Source: Trachelipus rathkii
Lineage: Eukaryota; Arthropoda; Malacostraca; Isopoda; Trachelipodidae
Assembly: GCA_015478945.1 (NCBI GenBank)
Contig: JABUQX010142375.1
Span: 7,501 to 17,947, forward strand
Direction: 5' to 3'
Length of the DNA stretch: 10,447 nucleotides
The notes beneath the pieces are model-generated. The model worked only from the letters and a program-made list of their open reading frames with translations. It did no database searches and had not been told where the DNA came from. Position 1 is the first letter of the stretch. The number at the start of each line of letters is the position of its first letter. Of the stretch, positions 1 to 10,447 are shown piece after piece. The position numbers and the translations under genes are program-made.

Positions 1-39
1 AAAATGACTAATATTTAATAGTTTTCTAAATAAATTTTC

Positions 40-600
<561 letters not shown>

Positions 601-603
<3 letters not shown>

Positions 604-1587
604 TACTCTTAATATGCTCTGTATCTGAATATATATATATAATATATATATATAATGATAATATATATATTAAAAATGTTCATTTAAATATAATAGCAAA
701 ACAGTTTTTGGGTAAGGAAATTTACCAAAGCAATATTTTTCAAAATTTGAATGATAGGAATTAAATATATTAAAAATATTTTCCTTGAATATAAATATAC
801 CTAGCAGTATTAATGGTTAGAGGCATTGAAAAAGTCAGGAAGAATATTTTTAGTCAATCCGAGAATCAAATGAACTTTATATGAGAACATTTGGTTACTC
901 ATTTTGGAAGGGATCATTTGTACAGAAAAATCTTATCCAAATCTATTATATCGATGGTGTACTTTAAACATTTTAAGTATTCAAACCCATAATAAAAGAG
1001 CGATAGTCATAGTATAAACTTGAAATATACTCCGTTTTTCTCCACCATTGACAACAATGGTTTGGGAGAATTAACTGGTTATCACTCTATAAATTAAGAT
1101 AAATATAAAAGTTCTTAGATAACAAATGAGACAGTAGAGTTAGTCTACAAAATAATTAGCTTAATATTTAAATTTTATTGAAAGTTGTATCTTACTTAAT
1201 AAAGGGAAGGTTTAATTTATTTGATTTGAAAATTGCAAAGTCAGCAGTTTGCAAGTTTATCAGTATATATGAAAAAAGCAGAATGTGTTATTTTGTGAAT
1301 TTTAAAACTGATGCTGTGTGTTTTTATCTTCTCTGACAGTTTATTTTGTAGTGCAAATTTAGTGCAAACTTTGAGTATCAATTCATCAAAAATTTTCGAA
1401 AAAATGCGTTCTAAGTAAAGTATCTTCATCCCTTCTCTAACCAATAACAGAGAAGAAAAAGATTGTCTGTTCAAAATTTTAAAAAAAATAAAAATTTAAA
1501 ATTTGTTGACAACCTTTTACTGTTTCATCCCTATCAACATAAAAAAAATTTTCAAATAAAGTATTGTATTTGAATTCTGAAACATTT
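601..1587. other. AT-rich spacer without a recognisable gene
   Basis: About 990 bases of AT-rich, mostly non-repetitive DNA, with small AT runs near 631-672. The longest open frames are a 77-codon one on the minus strand (1241-1474) and a plus-strand frame from an ATG at 813 to a TAA at 990-992, the latter broken by a TGA at 882-884. Neither shows a motif I recognise, and such lengths are expected by chance at this composition. A strong inverted repeat lies at 1038-1070 and is listed separately. No RNA gene is visible. Confidence 0.7.
1038..1070. repeat. Short inverted repeat (hairpin)
   Basis: The left arm is TTCTCC followed directly by ACCATTG (1038-1050). A four-base loop ACAA follows, then the right arm CAATGGT (1055-1061), a three-base bulge TTG and GGAGAA (1065-1070). 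This gives 13 paired bases within 33, of mixed composition rather than plain A/T. It could be a transposon-end remnant or a chance structure; nothing around it decides. Confidence 0.6.
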
Positions 1588-1604
1588 ATATAATAATAAT
1601 AATA

Positions 1605-1661
<57 letters not shown>

Positions 1662-2067
1662 TATATAATAATAATAATAATAATATAATAATAATAATAT
1701 AATAACAAATATATAACTATAATAATAACAATATAATAATAATAATATATATATATATAATAATAATAATATAATATGTAATAATAATAATAATAATAAT
1801 ATAATAATAATAATAATAATATATAATATAATAATAATAATATATAATAATATGAATAATATGTATATAATAATATGTATATATATACTATGTATAATAA
1901 TAAATTATATTATAACTATAATAATAATAATATGTATATGTGTAATATATATATATATATATGCAATAACTCTTATTTATAATATAATAATAATAATAAT
2001 AATATATATATAATAATATAATAATATATGTAATAATATATGTATAACTATATATAATATGTAATAT

Positions 2068-2133
<66 letters not shown>

Positions 2134-2168
2134 AATATATACTATATATATATATATATATATATATT
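1588..2168. repeat. (AAT)n and (AT)n mosaic microsatellite
   Basis: Runs of AAT units alternate with runs of AT units, with occasional ATATGT or TATGTAAT variants. The block ends in an almost pure (AT)n stretch at about 2070-2168. No coding potential. Confidence 0.95.
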
Positions 2169-2978
2169 GTTAACCCACCATATATGATCGAGACCTATTC
2201 AAAGAGGTGTCCTCAATTTATGTCTGAGTAAAGACAAAGTTAAGCCTAAAGAGAATAGTTCACATTCTATATTTCTATAGGCCTATATTATCTTGTACCT
2301 CAAGTGGACATGTGAAAAAGATTCTTTAACCTGTTATGTTTGATAAATCAATTATATATTCATTATAGGTGCCAAAAAATGTAACTAATTATTTTCTTTA
2401 ACCTTTTCTTTAAATTTCCTAAAATTTATTGAAATTAGGGTTGTTGTCGTCATAATTATCAACTTTTATACTTACATATTTGTCATTACTTTCAGTTTCC
2501 ACAATATTATTAATGTCAAATAAAATTTTAGTCGAACCAGCACCATTTAATGTAGTTAAAAAGAATTCTATTTCCTTCGTCAGAGAGCATTCTTTCCATA
2601 CTCTAATAACTTTGAATACTTTTCAATACTTTCTAATAAAATCTATTGGATCAACGAAATTAGCAACAGGTTATTCAATCAACGCAGATTTCTTCTTAGA
2701 TAATTTGAAAATATATTCATGTGGTTTTCTAAATAGTCAAATATTTTCAAATGAAATGCTAAATTTTAACAGCTAAAACAGTTTCAAATCAAAGCTGGAG
2801 TAGGTTGCTAAGTATTTCTCAGACAGAACTTGTTAGCCTGCTTGGTATATCTCTAAAATAATACACCCTTCACCACGATGAGTAAGGTTGAATTTTGAAT
2901 GGTGGCTATATTTAAAGGTTTAAATAAGCTTACATACCAGAAATGATAGCTAAAAAAAATAAAAATATGATTGAATAT

Positions 2979-2980
<2 letters not shown>
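2169..2980. other. AT-rich spacer containing a possible decayed coding region
   Basis: Non-repetitive AT-rich sequence between the AAT/AT mosaic and the poly(A) run. Its middle (about 2422-2832) has unusually long open frames on both strands and is annotated separately. The rest (2169-2420 and 2836-2980) has frequent stops in every frame and shows no motif. Confidence 0.6.
2422..2832 (-). pseudogene. Possible decayed coding sequence, family unknown
   Basis: One minus-strand frame reads like ordinary protein over about 137 codons with four internal stops: TAG at 2773-2775, TGA at 2737-2739, TAA at 2671-2673 and TGA at 2623-2625. The last 67 codons (2622 down to 2422) are stop-free and mix charged, aromatic and small residues, for example TKEIEFFLTTLNGAG and FDINNIVETESNDKY. 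A GTAAGT that matches a splice donor lies at 2470-2475 on the same strand, just after NDKY. The plus strand of the same stretch has a 98-codon open frame (2480-2776) whose first ATG is at 2513. Openness on both strands in such AT-rich DNA hints at former coding, but I recognise no family and cannot say which strand was used. Chance is a real alternative. Confidence 0.25.

Positions 2981-3021
<41 letters not shown>
2981..3021. repeat. Poly(A) run of 41 bases
   Basis: An uninterrupted A-run. It follows A-rich sequence that lacks an AATAAA signal close upstream. It may be the tail of an old plus-strand retroposed sequence or a simple mononucleotide microsatellite. I see no clear target-site duplication around it, so the origin is open. 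Confidence 0.9.
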
Positions 3022-3023
<2 letters not shown>

Positions 3024-3084
3024 TTAAATAAAATTTGTGTAACACTCTAATCTCATCTATTCTAGCAATCCAATTGGATTAGAT

Positions 3085-3357
<273 letters not shown>

Positions 3358-3928
3358 TTTAAAACAAAACATAACTTTATTATTATATATTGTTTAGAGT
3401 AGTGAAAAACCACAATTTTCAATTGATACACAGATCTCTGTGATAGATTTCCACCAGATTTTATCACAGTTAGAGAAATTGAATAATTAATGAATAATTA
3501 ATGAAATAAGGGTTTCAGTTTCCGCAGAATTGCGACTATTTTTAATATTTTTTTATTTAAGTCTATAAAAAATAAAGGAAATTGTTTTTAAATTTCCCTT
3601 TCGAATATCAAAATCTTTCTTTATTAATTAATTTAAAAAAAAGTGCATTACCATCCATAAGTCTTTGATTCTTTGAGTAGTTTATTTATATTTATTTATA
3701 TGGTGGGATGATCAAGCTATATAGACTAATCAAGCTAATTAACTCAGTATAGGATAATATTTTTCAATTATTTTCAACTTTTCGAGAGCAATTGATGTTT
3801 CTTTTTTTTTCATCATAATACGAACAACCATTTTGTCATCTTTATTTTCCTCTCCAAACTCTTGCTGGATGTTATGTTATCGTGTCAGTATCAGTAGAAT
3901 ATTTTGATTCATATGTTTCTGAAGCCCA
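3358..3928. other. AT-rich spacer, no gene seen
   Basis: About 570 bases of AT-rich DNA with many stops in all frames. An 8-base inverted repeat, CTGTGATA at 3438-3445 and TATCACAG at 3462-3469, surrounds a 16-base spacer. TAATTAATGAA is repeated in tandem near 3485-3505. Neither points to a known function. Confidence 0.7.
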
Positions 3929-4409
3929 AATAGTAATAGTAATAGTAATAGTAATAGTAATAGTAATAGTAATAGTAATAGTAATAGTAATAGTAATAGT
4001 AATAGTAATAGTAATAGTGTGTTAATGATGATAGTAATAGTAATGAAGTAATAGTAATGGTAATGAGTAATGGTAATAGTAATAGTAATAGATAGTAATA
4101 GTAATAGCAATAGTATTAATAGTAATGTAATGGCAATGGTAATAGTATTAGTGGTGGTGTAATTGTGGTGTAAGAGTTATTAAATGGTATGGTAATTTAG
4201 TAATGAGTAATGAGTAATGAGTAATTTGGAGTAATGAGCTTGTGAGTGATTGGAGTATGGTAATAATGAGTAATAGTAATAAGTAATAGTAATAGTAATA
4301 GCAATAGCAATGTATAGCAATAGCAATAGTAATAGTAATAGCAATAGCAATAGCAATAGCAATAGCAATAGTAATAGTAATAGTAATAGTAATAATTATA
4401 GTAATAGTT
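3929..4409. repeat. Hexamer array, AATAGT / AATAGC with a degenerate centre
   Basis: Positions 3929-4018 are 15 perfect copies of AATAGT. A degenerate middle (4019-4290) has GG variants such as AATGGT and a short heptamer run, TAATGAG three times at 4201-4221. The right part returns to the hexamer, but blocks of TAGCAA and TAGTAA alternate: from 4321, one C-unit, two T-units, five C-units and four T-units. The common unit and the single variable position suggest one array that grew by local duplication after point mutations. The Leu-rich minus-strand frames here are artefacts. Confidence 0.95.
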
Positions 4410-4953
4410 TGATCTTTGTTTTGGTCATCATGTTTTTCTTAATTTTTCGGAAATGAAATTGATCAAACATTACATTCAACCTTGATTGTTGAAGATTTCT
4501 TGGTTTGACGATAAATCATGATAAAAAGTAGAAATTTTAACTTTTTCAAGCGTACGGATGTGGATACCTCAAATAGCAAATAATTTTTTCACCTACTCGA
4601 AACAATACCACACTCAGGCGTCTACTTGAAATTTAAAATAGTGATCAAATTTTCGACCGTCAAATACGGTCAATGTTTTCATGGCTACGGTCTGGGCCCC
4701 ATCCCTCCCTTCAGGGAAAGGATTCAAATTTGATTATCTCGGAAATTCCTCCCCTACTAGTAAGATGTTATTCTCAAACCATCAACAACACAAAACATCT
4801 CATAATAGATCCCCCTGCCTTGGAGGGCATTAGAAACAATTTCACTGGACTGAAATTATCAGATCTCTGTGCGTGGTCAGCGATGGTAACGAAGTCCCAG
4901 AGGTAGCTGTTTACTCATAAGGATGGCAGTTGGGACGATAAAGAGTAAGAGAA
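4410..4953. other. Complex island of unknown origin between microsatellites
   Basis: About 540 bases, with clearly higher GC and complexity in 4600-4930 than the neighbouring spacers. A 77-codon plus-strand frame (4673-4906) opens with ATG and reads through segments such as IIDPPALEGIRNNF. On the minus strand, YLWDFVTIADHAQRSDN opens a frame of about 40 codons over the same bases. I recognise neither. A perfect 6-base inverted repeat, GACCGT at 4655-4660 and ACGGTC at 4666-4671, precedes the plus-strand ATG. It could be a fragment of a dispersed repeat or an exon remnant. It is not recognisably the missing half of either LINE in the window. Confidence 0.45.
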
Positions 4954-5699
<746 letters not shown>

Positions 5700-5705
5700 G
5701 TATAT

Positions 5706-5750
5706 ATTCACCTTATTCACCATCCCCTCTGGTAGATCTGTATTGACCTG
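5706..5750 (-). repeat. RTE 3' UTR ending in a 9-base tandem repeat
   Basis: Only about 45 bases separate the stop codon from the (AT)n flank. On the plus strand the outer end reads ATTCACCTT then ATTCACCAT (5706-5723), two 9-base units with one mismatch. RTE elements typically end in short tandem repeats instead of poly(A), so this probably marks the real 3' end. Confidence 0.6.
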
Positions 5751-6838
5751 TCAGGTGTCGCCTCTGCAGAACCTCCTCCAGTGGTTTCTATCTTCATACA
5801 TTCTTCTCTCCTCCACATCCACCATAGACACTCCTCTGACGTTCATCGCATCTTCCACCGCATCCCTCCATCTTTTCTTCGGTCTGCCCGCAGGTCTACG
5901 CCCCACCGGCGTCCACTCCAGCATCTTTCTTGGTCCAGTTTCCTCTTCCATTCTCTTGAGGTGTCCATACCATCTCAGTTGATTCTGTTGTATTTGTTTA
6001 GTTATTGATCCAATTCTCAGCTCTCTCCGTATTTCCTCACTTCTCCGCCTGTCTCTCAGGGTAACTCCTTCAATCAATCTCAGCACCCTCATCTCCGCCG
6101 CCTCCACTCTTCTCATTTGTGTTGTGTTCAGTGCCCAGCATTCCGATCCGTACACTAGTAATGGTCTCAGTATTGTTTTATATATCACCATTTTCACTTC
6201 TTTTGGTATAGCTGTTTCTTTCAGTACTGGGTATAATGCTCCTACGTTCTGAGAGAACTTCTTTATCCTCTCGCCTATCTCTCCTCCCTGACCTCCTTTC
6301 CCTTCCATCATCACTCCCAAGTATTTGAACTTATCCACCTGATGTAGTCCTCTTCCTTCTATATTGATGTTCAGTTCTGTTCTTTCCCTAGCTATTCTCA
6401 TTACCTCCGTCTTCTCCGTGTTCATCTTCATACCAATTTCTCCCATTTGGGCATCCCATCTGTTCAGCATTTCCTGCAGGTCCGCTCCCTCGCCTGCTAT
6501 CAATGCTGCATCATCTGCATATAGTAGTGTGTGCTCATTGTCTACCTGTCTACATATTCTCTTCAGTCCGTAGTCTATTATGAATAGCAGGGGCGAGAGC
6601 ACACTGCCCTGTCTCACTCCTGAACTCACCTCAAACCATCCTTCTTCTCTTACTTCTCCCCTTATTTTATTTCTTGTACGGCAGTATGTACTTTTTATTG
6701 CTCTTTTTAATTTTTGTGGTATTTCATACTCTTGTTCGTCCAGTGCTCTCCATAGCTTTTCCCTATCAATCCTATCAAAGGCTTTTTCAAAGTCTACAAA
6801 CGCCACATCTGCTCCTTTATTCCATTCTATTGTTTTTC
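5751..6838 (-). CDS. RTE element ORF, second part: reverse transcriptase core and C-terminal region
   Basis: Continues the reverse transcriptase one frame away from the first part. The frame is open back to 6905, but the bases above about 6838 repeat the first ORF in the wrong frame, so the meaningful part starts near KTIEWNKG. Counting from 6905 as residue 1, the motifs are AFVDFEKAFDR (35-45, catalytic Asp38), SSGVRQGSVLSPLLF (94-108), YADD (129-132, catalytic Asp131 and Asp132), MNTEKTEVM (161-169) and FKYLG (193-197). The C-terminal region has a Cys-containing segment near YGSECWALN and the LRWYGHLKRM ... GRRPAGRPKKRW block (310-346) common in RTE-like proteins. It ends at TGA 5751-5753. 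There is no start of its own, so without the frameshift being bypassed it would not be translated. Confidence 0.92.
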
Positions 6839-8674
6839 TATCATCATTTTCATGTAGAAGATTGGATCCATTGTACTTTTTCCCGCTCTGAAGCCATACT
6901 GCCAACTTCCTAGTTTATCTTCAACTTTGATTCTCAGTCTTCTTTCCAATATTCTCTCGTATATTTTACTAGCAACATTCAGTAAAGCTATCCCTCTGTA
7001 GTTGTTACAAATTCTTTTGTCTCCTTTCTTGTATATAGGGCAAATCACCGCTCTACTCCATTCGTCAGGTATTCTCTCTTTGTCCCATATCTCATTCAGT
7101 AGTTCTAGTAGCCATACTTCCACTCCTTCTCCAGTCTTGTATAATTCAGCATTCAGTCCATCGGTTCCTGGGCTTTTTCCATTTCTTAGCGTTTTAATTG
7201 CCTCTCTTATTTCCTCCAGCAATATCCCCTCTGTCCTTTCTCCTTCCTCCACCACCTCTCGTTCCCTCTCCATCTGCACCTCCTCAACCTCAAATCTCAA
7301 CAATTCCTCAAAGTATTCTCTCCATCTTTCCAACACCTCCTCCTCCCCTACCAACGTTTCTCCCTCCTTATTCATTATGACGTGCGTTTCTGGTTCTTTC
7401 GAGGTTCTCATACTTCTAGCCAATCCATAGATTAATTTTTTTGTTCCCATTATGTTCTCCTTCAGTTCCGACCCTATTTTTACCCATGATTGCTTCATAC
7501 TCCTTCTTTTTATCCTTTCTGCAATGTTTCTGGCTTCAACATAATCCAATCTATTTTCTTCAGTTTTTACTTTCATCCATTTCCTGTATGCTCTATTCTT
7601 ATCAGTTATGGCAGCCTTCACTTCATCGTTCCACCATGCTGTCTTTTTCCTCCTCCCTCTACTTATTCTCTTTTCTCCCAGGACCTCTTTTGCTGTTCCC
7701 ATCAAATTTTCCTTAAATTTATTCCATTTTTCATCTATTGTTTCTCTCATATTTCCTACTTGCATCTTTCTTCTTTTTAAGGTCTCATCAAATTTCTCCT
7801 TTGTTGCCTGGTCCTTTAGCTCTTCTAGCAGATATCTCTTTTTAACTAATTTCCTCTCTCTCCATCTCAGTATCCCAATTACCATCCTGTGGTCCGAATC
7901 CAAGGATACGTTCGGTAGGCTCTTCACGTCCATAAATATATTCTTTTTATTGGTCAAAACTAAATCTATCATTGATTTTTCCACGTATCTTTCTAAATCC
8001 GCACTCCATCTGTACCAGGTCCACTTTTTGCTTTCTTCATGTTGGAAGCATGTGTTCATGAAAGTTAATCCGTTTCTCACTGCAAAATCTATCATCAGTT
8101 CCCCCTCTTCATTCCTGTCTCCCACTCCGAAAGCCCCCATGACTCTCTCTTCTCCCTCTCTTCTAGTTCCAATATGTGCATTCAGGTCTCCAATTATGAT
8201 CTTTGTCTCTCCTCCAATCCTATCGTACAGCAGTTGAAGTTCTTCTCTAAATCTCTCCTTTTCCTCCCTTGGTCTTCCCCTATGTGGGGCGTATGTTTGT
8301 ATTATACTTAATCTCTCTCCTCTGACCTTCATCGTAATAGCCATCAATCTTTCATTTATCAGTATCGTTTCTGTTATATTCTTGTAGATATCCGGTTTCA
8401 CTAAGATCGCCACACCGTGTCTTTTTTCTTCTTGCAATCCCTTATATATCAGTACATAGTCTTCATGTATTCTCCTAGTACCCTCTCCCTCGTATCTCGT
8501 TTCACACATTCCCATCACGTCCAATCTTCTCTCCTTCATTAAGTCTACAATTTCCTCCTCCTTACCTCTCAACGTACTCACGTTAATTGTGCAAATCCTA
8601 TAGTACAAATCCTTATTTCTTAGTCCAATTTCTCGCCGGTTCATCAACCTTGGATCAGTCCTGTTCCGAGGCAT
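6827..8674 (-). CDS. RTE element ORF, first part: AP endonuclease plus N-terminal reverse transcriptase
   Basis: Encodes the nuclease that nicks target DNA and the start of the reverse transcriptase. I take the ATG at 8672-8674 as the start. The frame is closed upstream by TAG at 8729-8731, and the one codon between that could be read as a start is GTG. With that GTG as residue 1, the endonuclease covers about 26-275. Its motifs are INVSTLRG (Asn32), CETR (Glu59), TYAPH (Tyr129), GDLNAHIG (Asp164, Asn166), MIDLVL (Asp238) and SDH (261-263), so the catalytic set looks complete. A basic linker follows. The reverse transcriptase starts with KSPGTDG (501-507), then PIYKKGDK (547-554), NNYRGIAL (558-565) and [10 protein letters not shown] (593-602). 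The frame stops at TAG 6827-6829, before the catalytic YADD region, because of a lost base in an A-run at 6833-6837. This half alone could give an endonuclease but not a working polymerase. Confidence 0.92.
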   Translation of the reverse strand: MPRNRTDPRLMNRREIGLRNKDLYYRICTINVSTLRGKEEEIVDLMKERRLDVMGMCETRYEGEGTRRIHEDYVLIYKGLQEEKRHGVAILVKPDIYKNITETILINERLMAITMKVRGERLSIIQTYAPHRGRPREEKERFREELQLLYDRIGGETKIIIGDLNAHIGTRREGEERVMGAFGVGDRNEEGELMIDFAVRNGLTFMNTCFQHEESKKWTWYRWSADLERYVEKSMIDLVLTNKKNIFMDVKSLPNVSLDSDHRMVIGILRWRERKLVKKRYLLEELKDQATKEKFDETLKRRKMQVGNMRETIDEKWNKFKENLMGTAKEVLGEKRISRGRRKKTAWWNDEVKAAITDKNRAYRKWMKVKTEENRLDYVEARNIAERIKRRSMKQSWVKIGSELKENIMGTKKLIYGLARSMRTSKEPETHVIMNKEGETLVGEEEVLERWREYFEELLRFEVEEVQMEREREVVEEGERTEGILLEEIREAIKTLRNGKSPGTDGLNAELYKTGEGVEVWLLELLNEIWDKERIPDEWSRAVICPIYKKGDKRICNNYRGIALLNVASKIYERILERRLRIKVEDKLGSWQYGFRAGKSTMDPIFYMKMMIEKQ

Positions 8675-9030
<356 letters not shown>

Positions 9031-9035
<5 letters not shown>

Positions 9036-10447
9036 GTTTTTTCCATTGCAGAAGAATATAGTTAAGTGTCCCAGATTTATTGAAGATACTTGTAATGAAT
9101 GAAATTGCGGCTGGTCCGAAGTGTTTAATGTGAAGGTTAGAAAAGTTGTCGTGGCCGGAGGCTGGGGAATTTTATGAGAGAAGTGATTTCTAATTGTGTT
9201 TTTTTGAGTTAGCGTATCATCTTTCTGTTATTTAGATATAAAGGTTTGTTGGAGATTTTGGAGTAGTGCTGTGCAAGGATATTGGGGTGTTGTTTGGGTG
9301 AAGGGAGAGATTCATTATGGCCTCTTAATTCTTCGTTTGTGGGTGTGTGGTTGTTTTTGGGAATTGTGGAGACGTTTTATAACTTGAATTGTTCATATCT
9401 CCTCAGGCTTCTCCATGCTGTGAGTTAGGTGTTTTTTGAATTTTTTTGTTTTATTGCTGGAGATGAGATTAGAGATTTGAGTGTTTAAGCAGTAAATTTG
9501 GGCAGTCAGATCTGGAGTATAGATTTTTCGCTGTCGAAGGTTATTTCTTTGTTCTATCAGGTTGCAGATTTCAGGGGTTAATGAAGGATTGTAGTGTTTT
9601 CTATGGCCTTTTGGAATGCAAAGGTTGGAAGCTTTATTTATTACATTGGTGAGATTATCTATGGCTTTATTTAGGGAGTGGGAGCTGTTGATTTCTGGTT
9701 GAGGTAGGTGGGTTTCCAAGTGTTGGATAAATTTTTGCCAGTTACCCTTTTTGCTGTTGGTGAAAGTTGATGTTATTTTGGAGCTGATTCTTTTTGTTGT
9801 TGTATATGTGATTATTATTGGGACGTGGTCTGATGGGAGATCTATTTCTGTGTTCCATGTTATGTTGGTGGAGAGAGAAGGAGAAGAGAAAGTGATGTCT
9901 GGGGATGTTTGGGTTTGGTTCACTTGAGGAGGAATTGGGGTGTGGGGTTGTTGCAATTTAGTACATTTAAGGAATCTAGTTCTTCCGAGAATGTGAATTC
10001 TTCGATTATCTGTTAATCCCTACCAGGCTGTATGATGGGCGTTGAAGTCGCCCACTATTATTAAATTGTTAATTGTATTGATAGGATTTAAGTTGGGTTT
10101 GTAGTTGTTCGAACAATTTTGAGATGCGGGATGAGGATGGGGATGTAAATGTTTAATATGTTGTAGGATATTAAATGATTGGATGTTGAGGTTTGGGTCA
10201 TTTAATAGATTAATGGTTTCAAATTTGGTGTTATGGAAGGATAGGTTGTTTTTGATTACAGTTAATAGTGTGTAATTTTCTGGTTGAGTGTGGTGGAGTC
10301 ATATAAATAAAATGGTGTTTTTTGGGTTTTTGTAGTGTGTGAGTTTCTTGTATTAGAGCTATGTCAATGTTGTGTTTGTAGATGAAAGCTAGAATCTCTG
10401 AGTGTTTATTGTTCAAGCCATTTATATTGATTTGAAGAATATTATAT
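9031..10447 (-). pseudogene. Decayed Jockey-like LINE: endonuclease, linker and N-terminal reverse transcriptase
   Basis: Can be followed on the minus strand through several frames and continues past the right edge of the window. From the right: ILQININGLNNKH (about 10440-10402) and IALIQETHTL (about 10375-10339) are the first endonuclease motifs, in a frame open from the window edge to a stop at 10231-10233. The sequence then changes frame more than once; FEQLQTQLKS is readable near 10110. It continues as GDFNAHHTAW (10052-10023), an in-frame TAG (10020-10022), SPSLSTNITW and SDHVPIIIT (around 9833-9807), and a linker with CIPKGHRKHYNP. After another shift near 9415, NILAQHYSKISN follows, with stops at 9377-9379 and 9209-9211. 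Finally a stop-free 44-codon piece (9162-9031) reads [19 protein letters not shown] and LQWKKR: the first reverse-transcriptase block. The catalytic core is absent. The coding strand is rich in A and C. The Jockey-like assignment is from motif resemblance; CR1-like relatives are not excluded. Confidence 0.8.

Noticed and set aside
813..992. Plus-strand frame from an ATG that reads like protein, with one internal TGA
   Set aside because: The stop-free pieces are only 23 and 35 codons, which is close to chance in AT-rich DNA, and no motif is recognised. Nothing supports TGA recoding.
1241..1474. 77-codon minus-strand frame
   Set aside because: No recognisable domain, no supporting context, and the length is not exceptional for the spacer.
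4680..4735. Possible tRNA-like A and B boxes (TGGCTACGG and GGATTCAAAT) as a SINE head
   Set aside because: Both boxes deviate from consensus at key positions, no cloverleaf can be folded, and no tail repeat follows.

Overview
The window looks like non-genic, repeat-rich DNA from an animal nuclear genome, probably an invertebrate. It holds two non-LTR (LINE-type) retrotransposons of kinds common in metazoans, very long (AT)n and (AAT)n microsatellites, and AT-rich spacer DNA. I see no bacterial gene organisation, tRNA, rRNA or intact host gene. The species cannot be fixed from the sequence.

Layout. Positions 1-5705 are mostly simple repeats: an (AT)n cluster (44-600), two AAT/AT mosaics (1588-2168 and 4954-5699), a 41-base poly(A) run (2981-3021), a long (AAT)n tract (3085-3357) and a hexamer array of AATAGT/AATAGC type (3929-4409). 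Between them lie AT-rich spacers. One (2422-2832) keeps unusually open reading frames on both strands and may be a decayed coding sequence. Another (4410-4953) is a more complex island that I cannot classify.

Positions 5706-8794 hold an almost complete minus-strand retrotransposon of RTE type. It has a short GC-rich leader, an AP-type endonuclease, a reverse transcriptase, a short 3' UTR and a small tandem repeat at the 3' end. The protein is open for about 975 codons except for one frameshift at a run of five A's (coding strand, 6833-6837). This splits the reverse transcriptase upstream of its first catalytic aspartate. The element is bordered on both sides by (AT)n.

Positions 9031-10447 hold the 5' part of a second, much older minus-strand LINE of Jockey-like type. 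It is broken by several frameshifts and stops. Endonuclease motifs, the linker and the first part of the reverse transcriptase can be followed through different frames until the sequence stops at an (AT)n tract. The rest of its reverse transcriptase is not found on the far side of the RTE element.

How the parts relate: the RTE element would reverse-transcribe its own RNA at nicked chromosomal DNA (target-primed reverse transcription), but this copy needs frameshift repair or help from another copy. The Jockey-like copy is dead. I found no convincing new biological system. The most useful observations are the hidden reverse-transcriptase fragment of the older element, the single homopolymer lesion in an otherwise young RTE copy, and the association of the RTE copy with (AT)n on both sides.
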